DNA of 58,994 nt from Nostoc sp. JL34 (lineage in GTDB: Bacteria > Cyanobacteriota > Cyanobacteriia > Cyanobacteriales > Nostocaceae), in contig NZ_JABXKQ010000043.1 in the NCBI RefSeq assembly GCF_017114945.1, positions 1 to 58,994 of the forward strand, in the 5' to 3' direction. Made by a program: the position numbers and the translations under genes. Position 1 is the stretch's first letter. Each line of letters begins with the position of its first letter. Positions 1 to 7,675 of the stretch are shown one piece after another. A model generated the notes under the pieces. The model ran no database searches. It saw only the letters and a program-made list of their open reading frames with translations, and was not told the DNA's origin.

Positions 1-54
1 GCTGCTGGCGATTCCGCTCCTGTAGCTCTAACCGCTCCTGCTATCAACGGTTAA
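1..54 (+). CDS. psbA: Photosystem II D1 protein, C-terminal end only (partial)
   Basis: The first 54 bases translate to 17 residues and a stop, reading AAGDSAPVALTAPAING. This matches the C-terminus of cyanobacterial D1. The first Ala would be the mature C-terminus (Ala344 in the family), and the remaining 16 residues the extension removed by the CtpA protease in the thylakoid lumen. The rest of the gene lies upstream of the window. A strong hairpin terminator follows about 45 bp later. The call rests on this short but characteristic tail. Confidence 0.85.
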   Translation, partial: AAGDSAPVALTAPAING

Positions 55-98
55 TCATAATCTGAGATACGCTCTTCACGCTTATCTATAAGTCAAAG

Positions 99-126
99 AC
101 GCTCTCCCGAAAGGGGGGGCGTTTTT
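99..126 (+). terminator. Intrinsic terminator of psbA
   Basis: A 10-bp stem (ACGCTCTCCC, loop GAAA, then GGGGGGGCGT with two G-T pairs) runs straight into a five-T run. It sits 45 bp after the psbA stop codon. Confidence 0.85.
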
Positions 127-382
127 GCATTGGGTTAATCTGTTAAACATCAATATAATTCAGTTAGCACCACAAACCTTAAACTGTGTAGGTTGATTTT
201 CGGGGCTTTGCTTAACCCAAGCGTATTGCGTTAAAAATGGCACTGGACACTTTTTTAAGTGCAAAAACGACCCTTATAGTTGAGAACTTAGGAAATAATT
301 ATCAAAAAGTAAATTTTACGGGTAATAATTGCTAGCAGCGCAGATAATTGCCTCAAAGCTTAACTATAAGGAGAAGCCAAGA

Positions 383-892
383 ATGATTTTACACCGTGGG
401 CGTAGGGTAGTAGCCGCTTTGTTGCTGTCAGTGGTACTACTGACAACAGCCTGTACTCCAAAAGCACCTGGACGTTTTGACCAGGTACAAAAAGAAAGCA
501 CTCAACAAAAAAAGGGTCAATCGGTTGCTAAGACTGCAACTCAGGGTAGCGAATTTAATAAACTTTTCCCTGATTCGGGTGATGGCTACCAGCGCGTCTA
601 TACCCAAGAGAAAAAAGGCTTTGCGGAAGCGAAGTTGAAAAAAGGCGGTAAAGATATAGCATTGCTGTCTATTTCAGATACCACTAGCACACCGAGTGCA
701 GCAGCAAAGTTCTCGAAAAGTACCAAAAAGATTGGTGGTTATCCCGCAATAGAAGTTGGTAAGACGCAAACTGCAATTTTGGTAGGTAAGTACCAAGTTA
801 AAGCGCTTTCTCGCGATTCGTCATTTACAGCTAGCGATCGCGCAGATTGGTTAGAGAAGTTTAATCTTAATCGTCTAGCTAACCTGAAATGA
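383..892 (+). CDS. Predicted lipoprotein of unknown function
   Basis: 169 residues from the ATG at 383. I chose this start because an AAGGAG-like site lies about 8 bases upstream and because it gives a clean lipoprotein signal: basic MILHRGRR, a hydrophobic stretch, then the lipobox LTTAC. An upstream TTG at 329 is less likely. The mature part is rich in Lys, Ser and Gln and shows no motif I can name. It should be anchored to a membrane by the lipidated Cys. It lies just upstream of another cyanobacterial unknown on the same strand (49-bp gap), so the two may be co-transcribed. Confidence 0.75.
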   Translation: MILHRGRRVVAALLLSVVLLTTACTPKAPGRFDQVQKESTQQKKGQSVAKTATQGSEFNKLFPDSGDGYQRVYTQEKKGFAEAKLKKGGKDIALLSISDTTSTPSAAAKFSKSTKKIGGYPAIEVGKTQTAILVGKYQVKALSRDSSFTASDRADWLEKFNLNRLANLK

Positions 893-941
893 TCCACATT
901 GCTGACATTAAGGATAATGAACCCTAAATAAGGAGATTTTT

Positions 942-1829
942 GTGAGTAAATCGATTTTTGAGTTGGTTGATCAATTGCCAACCGGCGGTTTGACTGTTTC
1001 TCTGTTAAAGTCCCTGGATTTTGTCGCTCCTGGCCAGTGGCAAAATACTGTTGGCTTTGTCAACACCATTAAGACTGTCACTGGCGAAGATGACGAAGAT
1101 TTAATTCAGCAAATTGGTGAACGAGCGATTTATCTATTCAACGACAAATCCCAAGGATACCAAACAGCCTTGTGGCTTTATCAAACCGTTGATGCTACAG
1201 ATAGAGCGCTTGGTGCAGCAGCTTTAGCTAACAAAGTTGGTGAGAAAATTCCTCTGTTGGGTTTTTTAAACTCTGTCACTCCCAAACCTGATAAAGCCCA
1301 AACCATTGATTTGACATTAAAATTAGTGGCTGAGTTGGTAGCCTTCTGTCAAATTAACGGCATTCCCGGAGACAGTATTGGGGATTTTGTCGCCTCTTTA
1401 GGTGAGTATAGTGGTGAGTCGCTCATCCGCATGGTAGCGTTAGTTTGCGTTGATGGTTTGATACCTCTGGGCCCTGATTTTATTAGCAAAGCGATATCTG
1501 GGCTTAATCAAACAAACCCACAGGAGTTAGAACAAAACTCGACTTTTCAAAATATCAAAGATGTGATTCCAGGAAATAATTCTGCTGGAAAACTCAACTT
1601 TATCGGCGAAAGCTTTGACTCAGTTAAAGGTTGGATGAGTGGGCTAGTTAGCGCCAATAATTTAACGCCACAAAAGGTTGTCCACAATTTGCAAAGTTTT
1701 GTCGATATTGCCGATGACAAGTTAGATTACCTTGCAGCATTCCTGGATGTATCAACAAATTATTATGAACACACTGGCACGCAAACTTTAGCACATCGCT
1801 TGATTGAGCGGGCGGTAGCTGAGATTTAG
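942..1829 (+). CDS. Conserved cyanobacterial protein of unknown function
   Basis: 295 residues from a GTG start with an AAGGAG site 7-8 bases upstream. There is no signal peptide. The protein looks soluble, mainly helical and acidic. I recognise no catalytic motif. The middle (about residues 120-185) is hydrophobic and could pack as a helical bundle or touch a membrane. It follows the lipoprotein gene at 383 on the same strand. The downstream neighbour is convergent. Confidence 0.7.
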   Translation: MSKSIFELVDQLPTGGLTVSLLKSLDFVAPGQWQNTVGFVNTIKTVTGEDDEDLIQQIGERAIYLFNDKSQGYQTALWLYQTVDATDRALGAAALANKVGEKIPLLGFLNSVTPKPDKAQTIDLTLKLVAELVAFCQINGIPGDSIGDFVASLGEYSGESLIRMVALVCVDGLIPLGPDFISKAISGLNQTNPQELEQNSTFQNIKDVIPGNNSAGKLNFIGESFDSVKGWMSGLVSANNLTPQKVVHNLQSFVDIADDKLDYLAAFLDVSTNYYEHTGTQTLAHRLIERAVAEI

Positions 1830-1842
1830 GTTGATCAGGACT

Positions 1843-1883
1843 GGGGACTAAAGATGAGGAAGATTTCCCAATACCAAGTCCCC
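1843..1883. terminator. Weak inverted repeat between convergent genes
   Basis: GGGGACT at 1843-1849 pairs with AGTCCCC at 1877-1883. It lies between two converging genes and could end transcription from both sides. The stem is only 7 bp with a long loop, and the GGGGACT unit also belongs to the 7-mer repeats of this genome, so the role is uncertain. Confidence 0.3.
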
Positions 1884-1894
1884 AATCCCAATCC

Positions 1895-2617
1895 CTATTG
1901 GGGTAAATGCAAATCTGCTGCGATCGCATACAAGTAAGGTTGAAAAATAGCCAAGTTTTCCAGTTTATCAAACTTACCTGTTTGCGTACCTGTGTCAAAT
2001 GCAGTGGTAATTACGTAAAGTTTACTGCCATCAAAGGCAACATGACCGATATGTTGCTCTTGTACTCCACCTTGTTGCTTCAGTCCGGCGAACCCATAGC
2101 GGATTCCCTGAAGTTTACCAACGGGTACTGGTTGCGGTGGGTAGGTTGAGAAAGTAATCTCCTTTCCATATTCACCCTGACGGTCTTTTGCAAAAGCAGC
2201 GTAGTGGTCTGCAACCCAAGCCTTGAGTACTGGTAATACCTGGGCTTGGTATTGGGAACTTTGGTAGTCGACTTGGGAACCAGTTGGAATTCCAGCTGCT
2301 ACCAGTTTCTTTCGGAAATCCTCATTGTTTGCTAGTGGGTAAACATTAATCTCAACTGTACCCAAACGTTTCCCTTTGGAGGATACGCACAACAGAGGTG
2401 CATTTCCCTCACAAGCAGCAACTTGCCAGTTAGTAGGAGCAGCAGCATTTCCCAGGATTTTCTGCCAGATATTTCCTTCATTAGGGTTGGGAAGTTTCGC
2501 AATGATAGGGGGTTTTTCCACTTTCGGTGGAGAAAATTGTGGGAGAACAAATTTTGCTCCCAGCGGTATTGACACCAGCAAAATAGAACCTAGTAATAAA
2601 TGATAAAGTCGTAACAT
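1895..2617 (-). CDS. Exported or membrane-anchored protein of unknown function
   Basis: 240 residues. Residues 1-27 form an uncleaved-looking signal anchor (MLRLYHLLLGSILLVSIPLG). A Pro-rich linker follows (about residues 28-45), then a globular domain with several aromatic residues and two Cys near positions 69 and 77 (ACEGNAPLLC). I do not recognise the family. The protein probably faces the periplasm or lumen. No operon partner is evident: the upstream side is a spacer of about 300 bp. Confidence 0.65.
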   Translation of the reverse strand: MLRLYHLLLGSILLVSIPLGAKFVLPQFSPPKVEKPPIIAKLPNPNEGNIWQKILGNAAAPTNWQVAACEGNAPLLCVSSKGKRLGTVEINVYPLANNEDFRKKLVAAGIPTGSQVDYQSSQYQAQVLPVLKAWVADHYAAFAKDRQGEYGKEITFSTYPPQPVPVGKLQGIRYGFAGLKQQGGVQEQHIGHVAFDGSKLYVITTAFDTGTQTGKFDKLENLAIFQPYLYAIAADLHLPQ

Positions 2618-2756
2618 TTTCTTAAAAATCCAGAGCCAAGGATTGCAGACTAACGATATCTACAATACTTTATGGGTATAGAGGAAGAGTGCATTTATAT
2701 TGCTGCAAGTTCCGTAAATGGAACTCAACAAATTATATTGCTTTTATATGGTTATA

Positions 2757-2806
2757 TACTGTTCTTAGTAGCGCTGAAAACAAACACAGCGCTACTAAGA
2801 ACAGTA
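2757..2806. repeat. Perfect 20-bp inverted repeat (long hairpin)
   Basis: TACTGTTCTTAGTAGCGCTG at 2757-2776 is followed by a 10-base loop and its exact reverse complement at 2787-2806. It lies 110 bp beyond the end of rpsU. Neither side has a good T run, so it is not a standard terminator. It could protect 3' ends or be a small mobile palindrome. Confidence 0.8.
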
Positions 2807-2915
2807 TTGTTTATTGATGTATGCCTAATTACTTGTGTCTTGCCGGAGGTATGATGGTAACAATAAAGAGATTCTGGCAGGATGTCAAATTGAAAGGCAA
2901 ATTTGCTTGGACTTG

Positions 2916-3110
2916 TTAACTGAAGCGAGAACGTTGTTGACGACGTTGCTTGTGCCTAGCAATTGCTTTACGCTTTTCTTTTTCTATCGGCGTTTCAAAG
3001 TGACGTTTTTTTCTCATATCTTGGAAAATTCCTGCTTTAGAAACTTCCCGCTTAAATCTTCTCAAGGCTGATTCAATACCTTCATTCTCCCCTAAAACTA
3101 CTTGTGTCAT
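2916..3110 (-). CDS. rpsU: 30S ribosomal protein bS21
   Basis: 64 residues beginning [20 protein letters not shown], with the conserved bS21 core ([13 protein letters not shown]) and a very basic C-terminus ending RRQQRSRFS. bS21 sits on the small ribosomal subunit near the mRNA exit and helps initiation. Two ATGs are possible. The AAGGAGG at 3118-3124 is only one base from the ATG at 3116 but seven bases from the one at 3110, so 3110 is preferred. It lies about 120 bp downstream of an RRM RNA-binding protein gene. This rbp-rpsU pairing is known from Anabaena, where the cluster responds to cold. Confidence 0.95.
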   Translation of the reverse strand: MTQVVLGENEGIESALRRFKREVSKAGIFQDMRKKRHFETPIEKEKRKAIARHKQRRQQRSRFS

Positions 3111-3166
3111 TCTCATTCCTCCTTAATATGGATGAATAGTTCAAGACTAGATACAAAATAAAATAT

Positions 3167-3202
3167 TCCAGCAGAGTGGAGCCTTTGGCTTTATCTGCTG
3201 GA
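3167..3202 (-). terminator. Hairpin between rbp and rpsU (terminator or attenuator)
   Basis: TCCAGCAGA pairs with TCTGCTGGA (9 bp), with a further GAGCC/GGCTT stem inside. On the minus strand it is followed by a T-rich stretch. It lies after the rbp stop and before rpsU, so it may let only part of the transcripts continue into rpsU. Confidence 0.6.
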
Positions 3203-3233
3203 GACTCTAAATGTGAAATTTTCAGGAATCGAC

Positions 3234-3545
3234 TTAGTAGCGATTATTGTTACGGCGGGCATTACCGCCACCCCAGTTACCACGAGAGGAGTTGCTTCTT
3301 TCCTCACGAGGTTTAGCTTTGTTCACTTTCAAATCACGTCCCATCCACTCAGCACCATCAAGTGCATCAATGGCAGCTTGTTCTTGCGTGTCTGATTCCA
3401 TTTCCACAAAAGCGAACCCACGCGGCCGGCCTGTTTCCCGATCTGTGGGTAGTTGAACACGATTCACTGTTCCGTATTCTGCAAAAGCCTGCTTTAGGTC
3501 CTCTTCTGTAACCTGATAGGACAGGTTTCCGACGTAAATTGACAT
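3234..3545 (-). CDS. RRM-type RNA-binding protein (cyanobacterial Rbp)
   Basis: 103 residues from the ATG at 3545, which has a GGAG site seven bases upstream. A longer in-frame extension lacks support. One RNA recognition motif fills residues 1-80: RNP2 is IYVGNL at residues 3-8 and RNP1 is RGFAFVEM. The short tail is rich in Gly, Asn and Arg (GNWGGGNARRNNNRY), typical of the glycine-rich cyanobacterial Rbp class. Family members bind RNA and many are cold-induced. rpsU follows on the same strand after a hairpin. The 5' side is a spacer of about 390 bp that should contain the promoter and a long leader. Confidence 0.93.
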   Translation of the reverse strand: MSIYVGNLSYQVTEEDLKQAFAEYGTVNRVQLPTDRETGRPRGFAFVEMESDTQEQAAIDALDGAEWMGRDLKVNKAKPREERSNSSRGNWGGGNARRNNNRY

Positions 3546-3939
3546 AGAAATCTCCGAATTCAGGGAGTGTAGAGAGTTAAATTCGGAGAGACACTTTTTA
3601 GAAATCAAAACGAGTTACTCAACCGAAAATAATCTTTATGTCCATGAGTGTAGCACAGCCTCCAGCCTTTGAATATCGTCTTATAGTGAATTTTATTCAC
3701 AAATAGACTCTACAGGACAGGTTTACAGACCTTCCAACGACGGGCTTTTGTTGCTTGTACTATAAAAGTTACACTTTTAACAAAAAATCGGAATTAACTA
3801 GCGATCGCTTAGTTATTTAGCGTTTTGAAAATTAAGCTGTGGACTAAAGGGTAAAGATTATTATCGGTAGTGGAGGCAATGATACCATAACTAACTGTCT
3901 TAAAAGCAAATTAAAAAATATTCATCCTCAAATACCCCA
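3546..3939 (-). promoter_or_regulatory. Spacer with the rbp promoter and probable long 5' leader
   Basis: No gene is visible. The stretch lies upstream of rbp and downstream of the phosphatase gene, both on the minus strand. It has one GCGATCGC site and is AT-rich. Cyanobacterial rbp genes are known for regulated 5' untranslated regions, so a leader here is an inference from the family. I could not place -10/-35 boxes with confidence. Confidence 0.4.
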
Positions 3940-4800
3940 TTAGCTATGGTCAAACTGCGCTAAAATCCTTTCTGCTTCCTTACACAGCACCTCGTGATAT
4001 TCACCATTACTAGCCAACAAACCTCCCCATTGATTGATATCACCAGTGTTGTACTGCAACGGAGTGCCATCGAAGTGGGTAAATTTACCACCAGCTTCTG
4101 TTAAAATTAGTTCTGGGGCTGCTATATCCCAGTCTTTGGGCGCAGACTTCCCGGAAAGAGAAATGTAGATATCTGCCTGTTGCTCGACAATGGTGGCGAT
4201 TTTGCAACCTACACTACCCACAGATTTCTGATTTTGACAGGGTAAGTTTTGTAGTAAGTAATCTAATCTTTGGTTGCGGTGAGAGCGACTAACGACTAAG
4301 GTTAAATCCTCAACTTGTTTACCTGATGAAACTTGTAAAGGAACAGATCCATCACGGGTTTCTACAAATGTACCCCCACCTTTGATAGCGTAATATAACT
4401 TTTGAGCCTCTGGGACTGCTACCACTGCCAATACTGGGCGGGTTTCTTTGACTAAAGCAATATGAACCGCATAATCCCCAGTTTTTTTAATAAAGTCTCG
4501 TGTACCATCTAAAGGATCAATTATCCATACCCAAGGGGCACAAGGCTGTGTACTACTATTTGGCGATTGATAGGTTTCTTCGCTGATGTAAGCAAAATCT
4601 TCGTTACCTAAAGTTGCTTGTAGCCTCTGCAAAATGTATTGACTCACAGCGACATCGGCAACGGTAACAGGCTCGTTTTGTTTATATTGTACTTCTAAGT
4701 TCGGGTCTTTAGCAGTGCCGTGGTAATACGATCGCAGTATATCTGCTGCGCCCCAACCTACCTCACGAGCGATCGCTAATATTTCTTGTAAGTCTTTCAT
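3940..4800 (-). CDS. cysQ: 3'(2'),5'-bisphosphate nucleotidase, CysQ-like (inositol monophosphatase family)
   Basis: 286 residues from the ATG at 4800 (MKDLQEILAIAREVG). An upstream in-frame extension reads through spacer sequence and is not supported. The metal-binding motifs of the family are present: ISEET around residues 72-76, DPLDGTRDF at 95-103, and WDIAAPELILTEAGG from about residue 224. CysQ removes the 3' phosphate from phosphoadenosine phosphate (PAP) left by sulfate assimilation. Some relatives act on inositol phosphates, so the substrate is inferred. It lies about 46 bp downstream of a sugar kinase gene on the same strand, probably in one operon. Confidence 0.85.
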   Translation of the reverse strand: MKDLQEILAIAREVGWGAADILRSYYHGTAKDPNLEVQYKQNEPVTVADVAVSQYILQRLQATLGNEDFAYISEETYQSPNSSTQPCAPWVWIIDPLDGTRDFIKKTGDYAVHIALVKETRPVLAVVAVPEAQKLYYAIKGGGTFVETRDGSVPLQVSSGKQVEDLTLVVSRSHRNQRLDYLLQNLPCQNQKSVGSVGCKIATIVEQQADIYISLSGKSAPKDWDIAAPELILTEAGGKFTHFDGTPLQYNTGDINQWGGLLASNGEYHEVLCKEAERILAQFDHS

Positions 4801-4846
4801 TAATTTGCCCTGCTCTAAAAATATATATAATCTAGGCGGTGCGCCT

Positions 4847-5740
4847 CTACTTGAAATCCATCCAGCGCCGAGTACCAAAAAATTTACAGGAATCAGCCGC
4901 AATATTAGCTGCTAGTGCCAGTGCATCAGTAAAATTTTCCCTTAAAATGTAATGACAGAAGGCACCGTGGAAAATATCTCCAGCCCCTAATGTATCAACC
5001 GCTTGAATCTGCGGCACATCTACGATACCAGTTTTAGTGCAACTCAAGTATTCAATTGGTTTTTGTCCGTGGGTAATGGCGATGTGAGGAATGCCAAATC
5101 TGCCTAGATAGGCAAAAACGTCTTCTCCAGTCTGGCAGTTGGGGGGATAAAAATTAGCCGAACAGATGGCATAATCTACAAATGGCAGAATTTGCTCAAA
5201 TCCAGACTTCCAACTCCCACAATCGAGTGCTACTGGGATATTCTTGGCTTTGGCCATTTGGGCTATGGAATAACTAACCATCATCTGATGTCCATCAATC
5301 AGTACTATATCGACATTTTGCAAAATATTTGGCGGGATAGATCCGCTGTTGGCTTGAGTTTTGACAGAATTGATGGAAACCACCGCTCGTTCACCTGTGG
5401 CTTGGGTGACAATGATTGAGGAGACAGGCGGTGCTAAATCAGTGGTAGGCTCAAGGTCTGCGATCGCAACTTTATAATTTACCAGATCACCTCGAATTAG
5501 CTGCGTCATCGGGTGAGAACCCACTACACCCAAGACTGTAGCTTGATTATCTAAATGGCTGAAAGTCACAGCCGCGTTGGTTGCAGGGCCCCCTGCCGCT
5601 ACAGTATAGTCAGTAGCGACAATCTTCTGATTACTCTTAGGGGCAGAGTCAGCAAGGTAAATCAAATCTAAGGTTACTAAACCGACAAATAACCCGCAAT
5701 CCGATTTTGGATTTTGAATTTTGGATTTTAGATTATCCAT
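4847..5740 (-). CDS. PfkB-family carbohydrate kinase
   Basis: 297 residues, the usual length for ribokinase-like enzymes. The N-terminal sugar-binding motif appears as AAGGPATNAA (about residues 48-57). The C-terminal catalytic motif is DTLGAGDIFHGAF, with the catalytic base at D255. The enzyme should phosphorylate a sugar or nucleoside with ATP; the substrate cannot be read from sequence. The first 14 residues (MDNLKSKIQNPKSD) are encoded by AAAATCC-type repeat DNA that usually lies between genes. Either the true start is a later non-ATG codon or the repeat has become coding. The CysQ-like gene follows on the same strand. Confidence 0.85.
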   Translation of the reverse strand: MDNLKSKIQNPKSDCGLFVGLVTLDLIYLADSAPKSNQKIVATDYTVAAGGPATNAAVTFSHLDNQATVLGVVGSHPMTQLIRGDLVNYKVAIADLEPTTDLAPPVSSIIVTQATGERAVVSINSVKTQANSGSIPPNILQNVDIVLIDGHQMMVSYSIAQMAKAKNIPVALDCGSWKSGFEQILPFVDYAICSANFYPPNCQTGEDVFAYLGRFGIPHIAITHGQKPIEYLSCTKTGIVDVPQIQAVDTLGAGDIFHGAFCHYILRENFTDALALAANIAADSCKFFGTRRWMDFK

Positions 5741-5774
5741 TTCTCATATATGTTCTTAATTATTTTTAACTCTT

Positions 5775-5840
5775 GTACAGACGCGATTCATCGCGTCTCT
5801 CCTGTCTCTCCTGCACAGACGCGATGAATCGCGTCTCTAC
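5775..5840. repeat. Two copies of the AGACGCGAT palindrome
   Basis: Two 20-bp palindromes built on AGACGCGAT/ATCGCGTCT lie at 5779-5798 and 5817-5836, 38 bp apart, in the spacer between the divergent PfkB and rsmI genes. The same family recurs at 28357-28384 and 57998-58066. Confidence 0.85.
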
Positions 5841-5859
5841 AAACTCCTAACTCTTGCTT

Positions 5860-6720
5860 ATGCCAACCGATCCAAAACCAGGAACACTTTACGTCGTCGG
5901 CACACCAATTGGCAACCTGGAAGATATCACCTTTCGGGCGGTGCGAATTTTGCAAACTGTGGATATCATTGCTGCGGAAGACACCCGTCACACAGGGAAA
6001 CTGCTACAGCATTTTCAAGTTAAAACACCCCAGGTGAGTTACCACGAACACAATCGTACCAGCCGTATCCCAGAATTATTAGAGCATTTAGTTAACGATA
6101 AAGCGATCGCTCTTGTGAGCGATGCTGGAATGCCAGGTATTTCCGATCCTGGATATGAACTGGTGAAAGCTTGTATTGAGGCGGGAATTCCTGTAGTTCC
6201 TATTCCTGGCGCTAGTGCAGCAATTACCGCTTTGAGTGCAGCTGGATTACCAACGGATCGGTTTGTCTTTGAAGGCTTTCTGCCGGCGAAAACTCAACAG
6301 AGACAAGAACATTTAGAATCTCTGCAAACAGAATCTCGTACATTGATTTTCTACGAATCGCCCCACCGTTTGCGAGATACTTTGCAAGACTTAGCAGAAG
6401 TTTGGGGAAGCGATCGCCAAATTGTGCTAGGACGGGAGTTAACTAAATTGTATGAGGAATTTTGGCGGGGGACAATTGCTGAAGCGATCGCTCACTACAG
6501 TCAACGAGAACCCCAAGGTGAATATACATTAGTCGTGGCAGGAATTCCAGCCAGTCAGCCCCAACTGACAGAAGAGGAATTGAAAGCCGAATTGAAACAG
6601 TTAATTACTCAGGGGATATCGCGATCGCAAGCTAGTCGTCAGTTAGCAAAATTTACCTCACTTCCCCGTCGTCAACTCTATCAACTAGCTCTTTCTTTAG
6701 TTCTTACTTCTGAGCCTTGA
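5860..6720 (+). CDS. rsmI: 16S rRNA (cytidine1402-2'-O)-methyltransferase
   Basis: 286 residues from the ATG at 5860 (MPTDPKPGTLYVVGTPIGN); a TTG two codons earlier is unlikely. The SAM-dependent tetrapyrrole-methylase fold is clear from the N-terminal VVGTPIGNLEDITFRA, from AAEDTRHTGKLL, and from the central SDAGMPGISDPGYEL and PIPGASAAITALSAAGL. RsmI adds a 2'-O-methyl group to C1402 in the decoding centre of 16S rRNA. The length matches the family. It is transcribed away from the PfkB gene. Confidence 0.93.
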   Translation: MPTDPKPGTLYVVGTPIGNLEDITFRAVRILQTVDIIAAEDTRHTGKLLQHFQVKTPQVSYHEHNRTSRIPELLEHLVNDKAIALVSDAGMPGISDPGYELVKACIEAGIPVVPIPGASAAITALSAAGLPTDRFVFEGFLPAKTQQRQEHLESLQTESRTLIFYESPHRLRDTLQDLAEVWGSDRQIVLGRELTKLYEEFWRGTIAEAIAHYSQREPQGEYTLVVAGIPASQPQLTEEELKAELKQLITQGISRSQASRQLAKFTSLPRRQLYQLALSLVLTSEP

Positions 6721-7338
6721 ATATCTAATACCGCTTTTTAAAACTTAAAAATCAATCAGACATTCGCGGACTTGCTATCTGCCAGTCACACAGAATTTAA
6801 TTATGAAAAAAATAGTGTCTTGGCGTTGAAGAATATTATTTAAATGCAAGAATATTTCCCTGAAAAATTATATCCAGTTCGGATGATTAATTATAATAAA
6901 ATTTATCAATGTAGGTTGGGTTGAACGGCAGTAAAACCCAACATGAACAAGGATCAAGCGTTGGGTTTCGTTCCTTAACCCAACCTACAGATGTTATAAG
7001 TATTTAACCTAACCTGATATTACGCCCGCCGACTGTAACCTGAATTACAACTATCTAGCTTAACAAGAATACCAAGTTATAACTAATTTATATATAGGAC
7101 TCCTATTTAATTGTGAGAAGAATGGTACATATTCTTTGGCGTTATCTCTTATACAAGTAATTTTAGGAATCAATCGGGTTTCTAATATTCATCCTCAAAG
7201 AGTATCTGGTGAATATTCAAATGATATCTAAAGATTTTTGATATTAGTTCTCTAGATAGATCAGAAATTTTGTAGGTAAAATTTAAGATGAAATAGTCAA
7301 AAGCAAACAAAGCAGGTTCTCACGAAGGAGAAATTCAC
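6721..7338. other. Spacer without a recognisable gene
   Basis: AT-rich spacer between rsmI and the stress membrane protein. It holds one inverted-repeat element (6911-6988) and otherwise only short open frames. The promoter of the gene at 7339 should lie in its last 200 bp. Confidence 0.6.
6911..6988. repeat. GTAGGTTGGGTT inverted-repeat element (MITE-like)
   Basis: The element starts GTAGGTTGGGTT and ends AACCCAACCTAC, giving 12-bp terminal inverted repeats. Inside, AAACCCAAC and GTTGGGTTT form a second pair. At 78 bp it looks like a small non-coding mobile element or large hairpin. A partial copy lies at 58912-58939. Confidence 0.8.
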
Positions 7339-7617
7339 ATGACTAACATTATTGCTTGGTTGGTTTTAGGTTTAATTGCAGGTGCGTTAGCTAAGTTATT
7401 TTATCCAGGAACCCAAGGTGGCGGTATTCTCTCCACAATTGTATTAGGTATCCTTGGAGCCGTAGTCGGAGGTTATTTGGGTCAAATTTTGTTAGGAAGT
7501 AGTTCCGCAGCCGCCGCATCTGTGGGAGCTTTATCCCTGGGTAGTATTTTATTTGCTGTTCTTGGTGCTATGCTACTGATTTTCCTTTGGGGTTTGCTTA
7601 CTCGTCGAGCTGTATAA
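7339..7617 (+). CDS. GlsB/YeaQ/YmgE-family stress membrane protein
   Basis: 92 residues with an AAGGAG site nine bases before the ATG. It has three predicted membrane helices rich in Gly and Ala, with the family signature IAWLVLGLIAGALAKLFYPG at the N-terminus and GGGILSTIVLGILGAVVGGYLG in the middle. Members are small inner-membrane proteins linked to general or acid stress; their biochemical role is unknown. Another stress-type gene starts 58 bp downstream, suggesting one transcript. Confidence 0.88.
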   Translation: MTNIIAWLVLGLIAGALAKLFYPGTQGGGILSTIVLGILGAVVGGYLGQILLGSSSAAAASVGALSLGSILFAVLGAMLLIFLWGLLTRRAV

Positions 7618-7675
7618 TTACCTCAAATTAGCTAAGACTTTTGGGAATCACTTCTAGCTGCAATCAGCCGATAAA

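Noticed and set aside
2672..2854. 60-codon frame with hydrophobic stretch, considered as a small photosystem protein
   Set aside because: It crosses the perfect 20-bp inverted repeat, has no ribosome binding site and matches no known small photosystem subunit.
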